Assembly: GCA_027452215.1 (NCBI GenBank)
Contig: DAIDGQ010000012.1
Span: 1 to 64,000, forward strand
Direction of reading: 5' to 3'
DNA: 64,000 nt
Source: Granulicella sp.
GTDB taxonomy: Bacteria; Acidobacteriota; Terriglobia; Terriglobales; Acidobacteriaceae
Part shown: in pieces, positions 42,836 to 52,260 of the stretch
How the letters are laid out: each line of letters begins with the position of its first letter
Position numbering within the stretch: the first letter of the stretch is position 1
Notes under the pieces: model-generated
Told to the model about the DNA's origin: nothing
The model's database searches: none
The model's input: only the letters and a program-made list of their open reading frames with translations
Position numbers and translations under genes: made by a program

Positions 42836-43669
42836 CTAGTTGGACGGAATGAGCTCCAGCGGCGGCAGCTCCGGTGTGGCGGCGAGGAGTTGTTGCGTGT
42901 AAGCTTCGCGGGGTGTGTCGCAGATCTCGCTCCATGTTCCCGACTCGACGATGCGACCGCGCTGCATGACCGCGACGCGGTGGCAGAGGTAGCGCACCAG
43001 CGGCATCGAGTGCGAGATGAAGAGGTAGGTGAGACTATACCGCTGCTGCAGGTCGCGCAGCAGATTGACGACCTGCGCGCCGACGGAAACATCAAGCGCG
43101 CTGACGGGCTCGTCCAGCACAAGCAGCTCCGGGCGCAGCGCAAGGGCGCGGGCGATATTAATTCGCTGCCGTTGGCCCCCCGAGAACTCGTGCGGATAGC
43201 GGCGGAGCGCGGAGGGCTCGAGGCCGACCTCGGCCAGGAGCTCATCGAGCCGTGCGTCGAGTCCGTGGGCGGGCTTCTCGTGATGAATAGTGAAGGGCTC
43301 GGCCAGGATCTGGCGGACCGTCATGCGAGGGTTGAGTGCAGCGTACGGGTCCTGAAACACGATGGAAAGTTTGCGGCGAAGGCGGCGCATCTCTCCTGGC
43401 TGAATTCGCAGGAGATCATAGCTGCGGGTGCCCTCGGCGCCAGCGCTGCGGTAGACCACCGTGCCGCTTGTGGGCTCAATGAGCCGCAGTAGGAGGCGGG
43501 CGACGGTGCTCTTACCAGAACCGGATTCGCCAACGAGGCCCAGCGTTTCGCCGCGCATCAACTGCAGTGAAACGCCATCGACCACGCGCGAGGAGCCGTA
43601 GTCTTTGACGAGGTCTCGGGCTTCGAGCAGGGGTTTGAGCGGGGTATCGCTCAGTGGTCCAACGGACAT
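42836..43669 (-). CDS. ABC transporter ATPase, oligopeptide (OppF/DppF) type
   Basis: [72 protein letters not shown]. No permease or binding protein adjacent. Confidence 0.9.
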   Translation of the reverse strand: MSVGPLSDTPLKPLLEARDLVKDYGSSRVVDGVSLQLMRGETLGLVGESGSGKSTVARLLLRLIEPTSGTVVYRSAGAEGTRSYDLLRIQPGEMRRLRRKLSIVFQDPYAALNPRMTVRQILAEPFTIHHEKPAHGLDARLDELLAEVGLEPSALRRYPHEFSGGQRQRINIARALALRPELLVLDEPVSALDVSVGAQVVNLLRDLQQRYSLTYLFISHSMPLVRYLCHRVAVMQRGRIVESGTWSEICDTPREAYTQQLLAATPELPPLELIPSN

Positions 43670-43700
43670 GCAGGCTCCTTAAGACAGCCTACCTCAGGGG

Positions 43701-44165
43701 CTACTTCGTTGCTGGCGGAAGGGCAGTCGTGTCGTCCCGAACGATCTTCCAGCCCGCCGGCGTGTGCTCGAGCACCAGCAGGAAGTAGCCATCGGCGTTG
43801 CCTCCGCCAGCGACCGTGCGTTCCAGATGGAAATGCCCGGTGACCGTGGCGAGGCGCTCGTCGAGTGGCTGCACTTCAAGTTGGGAGAAGCTGAGCTTGC
43901 CCATCTTCTCTTGCGTAGAGTAGCTTGCCTTGTAGCCCGCAAGCATCTGCGCATAGCCGTGGCGAATGGTGCGGCTCATGAAGAGGATGTCGGGCGAATT
44001 CTTATAGCTGGTGGCGAAGGCGTCGAGATCGCCGCGGTTCCAGTCGTCTGCGGACTTGTTGAGGACCGCCAGGATATCCCGGACATTGGCGCTGGCACTG
44101 GGTGCGGGCTGGGCAAACGCAGGCGTGAGTGTGAGGAGGCAGAGGAGCATGCGCAGAGTCTTCAT
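43701..44165 (-). CDS. Secreted SnoaL/NTF2-like (DUF4440-type) protein
   Basis: Signal peptide MKTLRMLLCLLTLTPAFAQ; VLNKSADDWNRGDLDAFATSYKNSPDILFMS...GWKIVRDDTT. Confidence 0.8.
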   Translation of the reverse strand: MKTLRMLLCLLTLTPAFAQPAPSASANVRDILAVLNKSADDWNRGDLDAFATSYKNSPDILFMSRTIRHGYAQMLAGYKASYSTQEKMGKLSFSQLEVQPLDERLATVTGHFHLERTVAGGGNADGYFLLVLEHTPAGWKIVRDDTTALPPATK

Positions 44166-44230
44166 GAGCGAGGGAGTCTCCTGGGTGAATTCGTCGGCTG
44201 CAGCGAAGGGCTGACGCCTACAATATAGTC

Positions 44231-46432
44231 GTGTCCAAATCAAACACCAACACGGAGCCAGCCGCCGGCGTAAAGACAATCCACGCTGTATGCACGCACG
44301 ACTGCCCGGATTCGTGCGGTGTGCTGGTGACGATGGATACGCTGACCGGCCGCGCGACCAAGGTGCAGGGCGACCCGTCGCATCCGGTAACGCGAGGGTT
44401 TTTGTGCGGCAAGGTGGCGAGGTATTTGGACCGGGTCTACTCCCCCGAGAGGCTGCTGTATCCGATGCGGCGCAAGGCAGGCGTGCCTAAAGGGCCGCTG
44501 GCCGAAGCCGCAGGCGTGGGGCGCGAGTCGGAGGCGTTTGAGCGGATTTCGTGGGACGAAGCGCTGGAGCTTATCGCGAAAAGGCTGGAGCAGACGGCTG
44601 CGGAGTTTGGCCCGGAGAGTGTGTTGCCTTACAGCTACGCAGGAACGATCGGGCAGCTCGGCTATGGGTCTATGGACCGTAGATTCTTTTATCGGCTGGG
44701 TGCATCGCAGCTCGATCGAACGATCTGCGCAAGCGCCGGCGGCGAAGCGCTGACCCAGATCTATGGGCTGAAACTCGGGACTGTGCCGCAGGATTTTGCG
44801 CATGCGGGATTGATCGTCGCATGGGGTTCGAATATTCACGGCAACAATATTCATCTCTGGCCGTTCATCGAGGAAGCGCGGCGTAAGGGCGCACGCTTCA
44901 TAGTGATTGACCCTTATAGGACGCGGACGGCGGCGTTGGCGGATGAGCATCTGGCGGTGCGTCCGGGGACGGATGTGTTGCTTGCGCTGGCGATCATGCA
45001 TGTGCTGTTTCGCGATGGGCAGGATGATGCTAAGTATCTGCAGGAGTGCACGTTAGGCTGGGAAGAGCTGCGCTCGCATGCGCTGAAATCGGTGCACTCG
45101 CCGGAGCGTGCGGCGCAGGTCACGGGGATTGCCGCGGAGACGATTGAGCGGCTGGCAACGGCCTATGGCCACGCGGGCAAAGATGGGCGCGGTGCGGCTG
45201 CGATTCGGCTGAATTATGGCGTGCAACGTAGTGAAAACGGAGGAACGGCGGTGCGCGCCGTGGCGATGTTGCCGCTGATTACGGGTAGTTGGAAGCAGCG
45301 CGGGGGAGGGTTGTTGCTGTCGACGAGCGGGTCATTTCCGTTCAATTCGGCGCGTCTTCAACTGCCCTTGATGATGCAAAGGAGCGGACTAAAGCGGGCT
45401 TCGCGCGTCGTGAACATGAACAAGCTCGGGTTTGCGTTGACGGAGTTGGGACACACTCCGGCGGCTGAGGATTCTATGGAGGGGCCTCCGGTGAAGGCGC
45501 TGTTTGTGTACAACTGCAACCCGGCGACGGTCGCTCCGGACTCGAAACGGGTGCTGGCTGGATTGCGGCGCGAGGATTTGTTCACAGTGGTCCACGAGCA
45601 GTTTTTTACCGACACGACGGACTATGCGGATGTGGTGCTGCCCGCTACGACGTTCCTCGAGCATAAGGAGTTGATGGGAGCCTATGGGCATCTGTTTGCG
45701 CAGATCTCGCAGCCGGCGATTGCGCCGCTGGGGGAGGCGCGATCGAATGTGCAGCTATTCGGCGAGCTGGGACGGCGGATGTTTGGTGACCCGGAGTTTG
45801 AGGACGGGGAAGAGGAGTTGATTGCGCAGGCGCTGGAGACGGACCATCCGTTTTTTGCGGGGATCACAAAGGAGCGGCTGGAGCGCGAGGGGCATGTGCC
45901 GTTGTCGCTGCCGGAGAACGAGCGGGGTGAGTCGCTGCCCTTCAGTACGCGGGAGTGGTTCAAGACACCGAGCGGGCGCGGAGAGCTGACGCCGGTGCCG
46001 GAGTGGATTGCTCCGCACGAATCGCGCAACGGTGCAGAGGGTGGAGGAGAGTATCCTCTGGAGTTTCTGCCTCGCAAGGCGGACAACTATATGAACTCGA
46101 CGTTTGCGAATCTGCCGGGGCATCGGCAGATGGAGCGAAAGACCGCGGGTTTGCTGGAGATGCATCCGTCGGATGCAATGGCGCGCGGTGTGGCGACGGG
46201 AGACAGCGTGTCGGTGTGGAATGGTCGTGGACGGATTACGCTGACGGCGAGCGTGGGCGAGGCGGTGTCGGCGGGCGTGGTGGCGGCTCGGCTGGACTGG
46301 CAGAAGCTGTCGCAGGATGGAGCGAATGTGAATGCGTTGACCAGCGAGCGGCTGACGGATATCGGGGGAGGTGCCACGTTTTATTCGACGCTTGTCGAAG
46401 TGGCGCGCGTGGCGGATGTCGCCGCCGATTGA
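44231..46432 (+). CDS. Molybdopterin-dependent oxidoreductase
   Basis: CTHDCPDSCGVLV...GFLCGK FeS motif; GSNIHGNNIHLWPFIEEARRKGARFIVIDPYRTRTA; C-terminal dinucleotide-binding domain. GTG start. Confidence 0.9.
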   Translation: MSKSNTNTEPAAGVKTIHAVCTHDCPDSCGVLVTMDTLTGRATKVQGDPSHPVTRGFLCGKVARYLDRVYSPERLLYPMRRKAGVPKGPLAEAAGVGRESEAFERISWDEALELIAKRLEQTAAEFGPESVLPYSYAGTIGQLGYGSMDRRFFYRLGASQLDRTICASAGGEALTQIYGLKLGTVPQDFAHAGLIVAWGSNIHGNNIHLWPFIEEARRKGARFIVIDPYRTRTAALADEHLAVRPGTDVLLALAIMHVLFRDGQDDAKYLQECTLGWEELRSHALKSVHSPERAAQVTGIAAETIERLATAYGHAGKDGRGAAAIRLNYGVQRSENGGTAVRAVAMLPLITGSWKQRGGGLLLSTSGSFPFNSARLQLPLMMQRSGLKRASRVVNMNKLGFALTELGHTPAAEDSMEGPPVKALFVYNCNPATVAPDSKRVLAGLRREDLFTVVHEQFFTDTTDYADVVLPATTFLEHKELMGAYGHLFAQISQPAIAPLGEARSNVQLFGELGRRMFGDPEFEDGEEELIAQALETDHPFFAGITKERLEREGHVPLSLPENERGESLPFSTREWFKTPSGRGELTPVPEWIAPHESRNGAEGGGEYPLEFLPRKADNYMNSTFANLPGHRQMERKTAGLLEMHPSDAMARGVATGDSVSVWNGRGRITLTASVGEAVSAGVVAARLDWQKLSQDGANVNALTSERLTDIGGGATFYSTLVEVARVADVAAD

Positions 46433-46480
46433 GTGTGGCCGGTCTCAGCCGATTGTGCGGATCAGGATTAGAATGACCCC

Positions 46481-47440
46481 ATGCCGTTGACGTCGCAGGT
46501 TGATCTCGTGGGTGTGGGTCTCAATGCTACGGACACACTGATTCCGCTGGCGGAGTTTCCGGTTTGCGGTTCCAAGGTAGAGTACCGTCACGAGTCAGTG
46601 ATGCCTGGTGGGCAGGTCGCGACTGCGGTGGTGGCGTGCCAGACCTGGGGCGTGCGCACGCGCTACGTGGGCAAGCTGGGCGACGACGACGCGGCGAGGC
46701 TGCATGCGCGAGCCTTTGCCCGCGTTGGCGTGGACACGAAGCTGATTACGGTGGACGATGCGGCGAGTCCTCGATCATTGATTCTGGTGGATGGCACGGG
46801 CGAACGAACGGTGTTGTGCCGCCGGGATGAGCGCCTGATTCTGCAGCCGCATGAGCTTCGTCGCGAGTGGATTGAACGCGCGAGAGTGCTGCATGTGGAT
46901 GGCTACGATACGGCTGCGGCGACGCTTGCCACGCGATGGGCGAGGGAGGCCAATATCCCCGTCACGGCAGATTTGGATGAGATCTATCCCGGCGTCGAAG
47001 CTCTGATTGAGAACATCGACTACCTGATCGTGAGCCGTGACTTTCCGTGCCGCTTGATGGCAGAGGATGATCTGCGAAGCGCTTTGCGCAAGATGCAGGA
47101 GCGCTTCGGATGCCTTCTGACAGCGGCGACGCTGGGGCCCGATGGCGTGCTTGCGTGGGATGGCCGGGAGTTCCATTTCAGCGCCGCCTACCAGGTGCCG
47201 GTGTTGGATACAACGGGCGCTGGCGACATCTTCCACGCAGGGTTCATCTATGGCCTGTTGCAGGGCTGGGAGCTGGAGCGGCGGCTGGAGTTTGCGTGCG
47301 CTGCGGCGGCGATGAACTGCATGGCCGAAGGCGCAAGGGGAGGCATCCAGACGGTTCTCGCGATCGAGGAATTCATGGCCAGCGCGCCGCGCTACAAGAA
47401 GCCGGACGATCTTTTCGAGCGAGTGCAGATGCTCGCATAA
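46481..47440 (+). CDS. PfkB-family carbohydrate kinase
   Basis: PGGQVATAVVACQTWGVRTRYVGKLGDDD; VLDTTGAGDIFHAGFIYGLLQGW. Confidence 0.92.
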   Translation: MPLTSQVDLVGVGLNATDTLIPLAEFPVCGSKVEYRHESVMPGGQVATAVVACQTWGVRTRYVGKLGDDDAARLHARAFARVGVDTKLITVDDAASPRSLILVDGTGERTVLCRRDERLILQPHELRREWIERARVLHVDGYDTAAATLATRWAREANIPVTADLDEIYPGVEALIENIDYLIVSRDFPCRLMAEDDLRSALRKMQERFGCLLTAATLGPDGVLAWDGREFHFSAAYQVPVLDTTGAGDIFHAGFIYGLLQGWELERRLEFACAAAAMNCMAEGARGGIQTVLAIEEFMASAPRYKKPDDLFERVQMLA

Positions 47441-47468
47441 CAAGGTGGATTTCGAGGAGAATTTAAAG

Positions 47469-48401
47469 CTATGCGAGGCCGGTGGATTGGGCTTGTTCGT
47501 GAGCGTGGTAGCTGCTGCGGACGAGGGGCCCGGATTCTACGTGGCGGAAGCCCATCTGCAGCGCCTCGTGTTTGAGGAAGGCGAACTCGTCGGGGGTGTA
47601 GAAGCGGGACATCGGGAGATGGTCGCGCGAGGGGCGGAGGTATTGCCCGATGGTGAGGATGTCGACCTTGCGGTCGGCGAGGTCGCGGAAGACGCCCAGG
47701 AGCTCGTGCATCTCCTCTCCCATGCCGACGATGATGCCGGTCTTCGTCACGATGGAGCCGAGCTCGTGCGCCTCAGATTCAGTCTTGGCCGATGCGAGGA
47801 ATTCGAGCGAGCGCTCATAGCGGCCGCCCGATTTCGCGACGCGATAGAGGCGGGGAACGGTCTCGATGTTGTGGTTGAGGATTTCGGGGCGCGCGGCGAC
47901 GACCATGCGTCGCGCTTCGGCGACGCCCTGGAAGTCAGGTGTGAGGACCTCGACGCGGCAGCCGGGAGCTTGCTTGCGGATCTCTTCGATGACGGAGACG
48001 AAGGCCCGCGCGGCGCCAAGGTTGTCGTCGTCGCGGTTGACGCTGGTGATGACGGCGTGGGCGAGGCCGAGCTGCGCAACAGCGTAGGCGACGCGAGCGG
48101 GCTCTGTGTGGTCGATGGGTTCGGGCTTGCCCTTGGGCACGGCGCAGAAGCCGCAGCGGCGCGTGCACAGGTTGCCGAGCATCATGAAGGTGGCAGTCTT
48201 CTGGTTCCAGCACTCGCCGATGTTGGGGCAGTGGGCGGACTCGCACACGGTGTGCAGGTTCAGGTCGCGGGCCAGCTTTTTGAGGTCGTGGAATGTCTCG
48301 CCCATGGGGGCTCTGGCCTTCAGCCACGCAGGCTTGGCGACCGGCTTGTGCGGCGTGAGGTCAATCTGGATCAGAGCGTCGGATTGAACAAGTGGAGCCA
48401 T
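47469..48401 (-). CDS. lipA: Lipoyl synthase
   Basis: CESAHCPNIGECW and radical-SAM CTRRCGFCAVPKG; ITSVNRDD; GMGEEMHE. Confidence 0.96.
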   Translation of the reverse strand: MAPLVQSDALIQIDLTPHKPVAKPAWLKARAPMGETFHDLKKLARDLNLHTVCESAHCPNIGECWNQKTATFMMLGNLCTRRCGFCAVPKGKPEPIDHTEPARVAYAVAQLGLAHAVITSVNRDDDNLGAARAFVSVIEEIRKQAPGCRVEVLTPDFQGVAEARRMVVAARPEILNHNIETVPRLYRVAKSGGRYERSLEFLASAKTESEAHELGSIVTKTGIIVGMGEEMHELLGVFRDLADRKVDILTIGQYLRPSRDHLPMSRFYTPDEFAFLKHEALQMGFRHVESGPLVRSSYHAHEQAQSTGLA

Positions 48402-48444
48402 TGGCTACCTAGATTGTAAGCCTTGCAGGTGGTGCGGCGTGCGG

Positions 48445-48888
48445 TTAGCGGAGACGTTCGCGGACTTCCGTGCGGCTCAGATAGAGGAAGAAGACGAGGT
48501 CGAAGAGGCCGTTGATGATGTAGGGCGGAGCGTGCATCCGGTGGAAGCCATAGAAGTAACCCGCGGCCATCAGCAGGCAGCCCGCCGTGACCAGCGACCA
48601 TCCCCAGCGGCGCAGTCGCAGCATGCCAAAGATCCCGATAACCAGCAGGGTGCACACTCCGAGGATGCTGTATTTCGCGGCTCCGACGCCGAACGCTCCC
48701 CGCATTGCGGCGAAGGCATTAAGCATCGCCAGCACCAATAGGTACATGCTGATCAGCGCCATTCCGGGCAGCATGCCTTTGCTCTCTCCGGCGGCGATGC
48801 CGGGCAGGTGGCGAGACTCGAAGCCGGTGTCCTGTGCCGGACGAGGCGCCTGGGGAATGGCCGAGGATTGAGGGTCTTCAGGGTTCAT
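48445..48888 (-). CDS. Small membrane protein, unknown function
   Basis: MNPEDPQSSAIPQAP...ALISMYLLVLAMLNAFAAMRG...YSILGVCTLLVIGIFGMLRLRRWGWSLVTAGCLLMAAGYFYGF. Start ATG 48888 or GTG 48900. Confidence 0.65.
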   Translation of the reverse strand: MNPEDPQSSAIPQAPRPAQDTGFESRHLPGIAAGESKGMLPGMALISMYLLVLAMLNAFAAMRGAFGVGAAKYSILGVCTLLVIGIFGMLRLRRWGWSLVTAGCLLMAAGYFYGFHRMHAPPYIINGLFDLVFFLYLSRTEVRERLR

Positions 48889-48896
48889 GGCGTCGT

Positions 48897-49265
48897 TCAC
48901 AGCGTGTGCAGATACGCGAGCAGATCCTTCAGGTCGTCGGTGTCCAGGTTGCGGTCGGCGGGCATCAGGCCATGCCCCTGCAAAATGGTAACGGTAACGC
49001 GCTCGTCGTTCGCCGGAGCTCCGCTGGGAAGGTAGGGCTGCTTGAAGACGCCGAGCAGCGGCGGACCATGCAGCGAGCCCGAATCGCGGTCGTAGTGGCA
49101 CTGCCCGCAATGAGTCTGGAAGACCAGATGGCCGTGGGCCTGCTGCGCGTTGAGCTGATCGAGCGGCATGGGAGGAGGCGTCGAGTGGCAGCCGGCGAGA
49201 AGCACACAGCAGAGAGCAGACAGTAGATAGGAGAGACCAGGTTTGCCGTACGTATGGGGTTTCAC
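48897..49265 (-). CDS. Monoheme c-type cytochrome, lipoprotein-like
   Basis: LLSALCCVLLAGCHSTPPP; FQTHCGQCHYDRDSGSLHGPPL; GLMPADRNLDTDDLKDLLAYLHTL. Confidence 0.88.
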   Translation of the reverse strand: MKPHTYGKPGLSYLLSALCCVLLAGCHSTPPPMPLDQLNAQQAHGHLVFQTHCGQCHYDRDSGSLHGPPLLGVFKQPYLPSGAPANDERVTVTILQGHGLMPADRNLDTDDLKDLLAYLHTL

Positions 49266-49299
49266 TACGATCTATCCTCTACTGTCGAGTGTCTGCATA

Positions 49300-50352
49300 T
49301 TACTGTGCGTCGTTCTTGAAGACCTGTTCAGCAAAGAAATTTTCGACCTTGGCCTGGTCCGTGATGATCTCCTGATATGCGGCCCTCAGCAGCTGCGAGC
49401 GGCTGTCGTGGAGCTGCTGGCGGATGCTCTGCTGCACGCGAGGATCGCTGAGGTCACGCTGTCCGGCGGCGTCGCGGCTAAGCAGTTTGAAGATATAGTA
49501 GCCCACTGGCTTATGGGTGTTGGGGTCGTTCTGCGGAATAATGTCGGTGGTCTGGCCGGCCTTTAACTTGCTGATGGCGGCATAGATGGTGGGGTCGGTC
49601 TTGAGCTGCGACTCCGAGACAAAACCCTTGTCGCCGCCATTGGGAGCGGAATCGGCATCTTCGGAGAAGTTTGCGGCCAGTTCACCGAAGTCCTCGCCGG
49701 AGTCGATGCGATTCTTGATGGCCTGGATCTTCTTGCGTGCGTCGGAGTCGCTGGTGGCTTTGTTGTTCTGAAGGTTGCCGGGTTGCGCGGTGGCTTGGTC
49801 GGTGACCAGGATTTCGGCCAAGTGGTACGCAGGCTCAGGGAGATTGAAGCCGCTCTTATGCGACTCGTAGTAGCTGGTCACATCGGCATCGGTAACGGTG
49901 ATGCGCGAGTTGATCTCCTTGTTGATTAGCTTGTCCTGCGTGAGGTTGCGGCGAACGTCGCGGCGCAGCTCATCCAGCGTGAGGTTGGACGCCTTCAGCT
50001 TGGCCTGAAACTGGTCCTCGGTGTAGGGCGCCTTCATCTCGGCCAGCTTTGCATCAACCTCGGCGTCAGTGGCGGTAAGGTTCTGCTTGGCAGCGCGCTG
50101 CTCGACGATGGCCTCCACGATAAGCGTGTGGAGGATGTTGAGCTTGAGCGAGTCGGCCTGATCTGGAGACGGCGACTGCTGCTTGGCGTTGTTTGCAAGC
50201 TGCGTGGCATAGACCTTGTCCACATCCGTCTGGAAGATCGGATGGCCGTTGACGGTGGCAACGACGCCCTGCTGAGGGCCCTTATGGCAGCCGGCAACGA
50301 GGAGCAGCGTGGACGCTAGGGTGAGGCTGATCGTGCGAAAAGTCTGAGGCAT
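49300..50352 (-). CDS. Parvulin-type peptidyl-prolyl isomerase / SurA-like lipoprotein
   Basis: LLLVAGCHKGPQQGVVATVNGHPIFQTDVDKVY; rotamase region AEILVTDQA...DFGELAANFSEDADSAPNGGDKGFVSESQL. Confidence 0.9.
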   Translation of the reverse strand: MPQTFRTISLTLASTLLLVAGCHKGPQQGVVATVNGHPIFQTDVDKVYATQLANNAKQQSPSPDQADSLKLNILHTLIVEAIVEQRAAKQNLTATDAEVDAKLAEMKAPYTEDQFQAKLKASNLTLDELRRDVRRNLTQDKLINKEINSRITVTDADVTSYYESHKSGFNLPEPAYHLAEILVTDQATAQPGNLQNNKATSDSDARKKIQAIKNRIDSGEDFGELAANFSEDADSAPNGGDKGFVSESQLKTDPTIYAAISKLKAGQTTDIIPQNDPNTHKPVGYYIFKLLSRDAAGQRDLSDPRVQQSIRQQLHDSRSQLLRAAYQEIITDQAKVENFFAEQVFKNDAQ

Positions 50353-50401
50353 CGGGGAGGATTCCTGACGTCGTGGGGGGAAAATCCACGGCTCTTTAAG
50401 T

Positions 50402-52096
50402 TTACAGCTTGCCGAGCTCTACGGTTCGGACGCTGGTGATGGCTTCGACCTGGCGAAGTGCGCTGAGCGCCTGTTCGAGCTCGGGTGGAGTAGAGGTGGA
50501 ACCGTCCATCTGGGCCAGATCCAACTGCACTACGGCTAGGGCGTGGCCTTCGCCAGGCTTCGATCCCTTGGACGGCTTGGCGCGGCCCAGCGCGAAGCTG
50601 GCGATGTTCAGCTTTGCCTCGCCAAGAATTGTGCCGATCCGGCCAATCACGCCCGGGACATCCTGGTTGCGGATAATAACCAGAGTTCCCGCGAGCTCCG
50701 CCTCGATGTCGATCCCGTCGTAGCTGAGCAGGCGCGGAGAGCTGCCGTGCAGGACTGTCGCGAGGCCGGTCCAATTGCCCTGCTCGGCGCCGCCCGTGCT
50801 TTCGCGGGTCCAGTGCAGCGATAGCCGCAGCGTTGCTCCGGTGCCTCCGCTGATCTGTTCGCGCTTGTCTTCCTGCACGCGAATGCCTCGCTCGGCGGCG
50901 GCCGCAGAGGCGTTAATGCGATTCACGCCGTCGGCTCCATGCAGAATTCCGGCGATCGCGGCGTTGCGGATCATGTCTGTCTTCAGCTGTGCGAGGCGGC
51001 CGTTATAGGTCAGCGAGATGCTCTCCACGTTGCCGAGCGAATCCTTGCTGCCCCGTCTCTCGGCCGAACCGGCGGCGTGGCCCAGCAGTTGGCCGAGTCG
51101 CGACGCCATCTCAATGTACGGCGAAACTTCGGCGTACTCCTCCTCCGACAGCGAGGCGACGTTGACCGCATTCTGCACGACACCGAGCTTGAGGTAGTCG
51201 CGAACCTGGTTGGCGAGCTGGATCCCGATAGCCTCCTGCGCCTCATCGGTCGAGCCCGCGATGTGCGGCGAAAGCAGAACATTGTCGAGGCCGAAGTAGG
51301 GCGATTCCTTTAGCGGCTCAGAGCGGAAGACGTCCAGCGCGGCGCCGGCGACGTGGCCGGAGGCGATGCCCTCGGCCAAAGCTTCGTCGACGATCAACTC
51401 ACCGCGAGCGCAGTTCACGATCCGTATGCCCTTCTTCATGATGGCGATCGAGTGCTTGTTGATCAGGCCCTCGGTTTGCGGAGTGAGCCCTACGTGCAGC
51501 GAGAGGAAGTCGGAGCTGGAGAAGATTTCGTCGATAGGGACGAGGGTGACGCCGTTCTCTCGCGCGATCACGGGAGCGATGAACGGGTCATAGCCGATCA
51601 GCTCCATGCCAAACGCCTTGGCGCGCCGCGCGACCTCAAGGCCAATGCGGCCGAGGCCGACGATGCCCAGGGTCTTGCCTCGCAACTCGGAGCCCTGCAG
51701 TGATTTCTTCTCCCACTTGGCGGCGTGCATGGTGGCGTTCGCGCGCGGAATCGCACGGCACATTGAGATCATCAGGCCCAGCGTAAGCTCAGCAACGGCT
51801 GTGGCGTTCGCGCCGGGGGTGTTCATCACCACGATGCCGCGGCGGGTGGCCTCGGCTGCATCGATATTGTCGACGCCGACGCCGGCACGGCCGATGATGC
51901 GGAGTTTGGGGGCGGCGGCCAGCAGTGCTGCATCCGCCTGCACCGCCGAGCGGACGATCAGAGCGTCGGCGTCCGCGAGTTCGGCGGGAAGTCCGCCGGG
52001 AGCGATCTGGTCGGAGGTAACGATGTTCCAGCCCGGTTCCTTCTGAAAGATGGCAAGCGTGGCGGGCGAGACTTTCTCTGCAAGAACGATCTTCAA
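50402..52096 (-). CDS. serA: D-3-phosphoglycerate dehydrogenase (long form with ACT domain)
   Basis: VGVDNIDAAEATRRGIVVMNTPGANATAVAELTLGLM; LGIVGLGRIGLEVARRAKAFGM; IRNQDVPGVIGRIGTILGEAKLNIASFALGR. TTG start 52096 with AGGAG upstream. Confidence 0.95.
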   Translation of the reverse strand: MKIVLAEKVSPATLAIFQKEPGWNIVTSDQIAPGGLPAELADADALIVRSAVQADAALLAAAPKLRIIGRAGVGVDNIDAAEATRRGIVVMNTPGANATAVAELTLGLMISMCRAIPRANATMHAAKWEKKSLQGSELRGKTLGIVGLGRIGLEVARRAKAFGMELIGYDPFIAPVIARENGVTLVPIDEIFSSSDFLSLHVGLTPQTEGLINKHSIAIMKKGIRIVNCARGELIVDEALAEGIASGHVAGAALDVFRSEPLKESPYFGLDNVLLSPHIAGSTDEAQEAIGIQLANQVRDYLKLGVVQNAVNVASLSEEEYAEVSPYIEMASRLGQLLGHAAGSAERRGSKDSLGNVESISLTYNGRLAQLKTDMIRNAAIAGILHGADGVNRINASAAAAERGIRVQEDKREQISGGTGATLRLSLHWTRESTGGAEQGNWTGLATVLHGSSPRLLSYDGIDIEAELAGTLVIIRNQDVPGVIGRIGTILGEAKLNIASFALGRAKPSKGSKPGEGHALAVVQLDLAQMDGSTSTPPELEQALSALRQVEAITSVRTVELGKL

Positions 52097-52208
52097 AACA
52101 GCTCCTGGAAATTCGATTGGCGCAAAAGTACGCAGCACTTCTAGTGTAGCCCGGCTGGGCGCCGAACCCGACGCGGATCCTTCAGGGGATCAAAGAAGTA
52201 TTTCCTGG

Positions 52209-52254
52209 CGCAGCAATGCCCGTCACCGGTCTACCGGCGACGGGCACTGCTGCG
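52209..52254 (-). terminator. Long near-perfect hairpin between DsbA-like gene and serA
   Basis: Plus strand c-GCAGCAATGCCCGTCACCGG-tcta-CCGGCGACGGGCACTGCTGC-g. The two non-Watson-Crick positions are A.C on + but G.U on -. Starts 7 nt after the DsbA-like stop. No U-run. Confidence 0.55.
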
Positions 52255-52260
52255 TGCGAG

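Noticed and set aside
47432-47477. Inverted repeat CTCGCATA/TATGCGAG between convergent PfkB and lipA genes
   Set aside because: Loop of about 30 nt, partly inside coding ends, no T-run; weak as a terminator.
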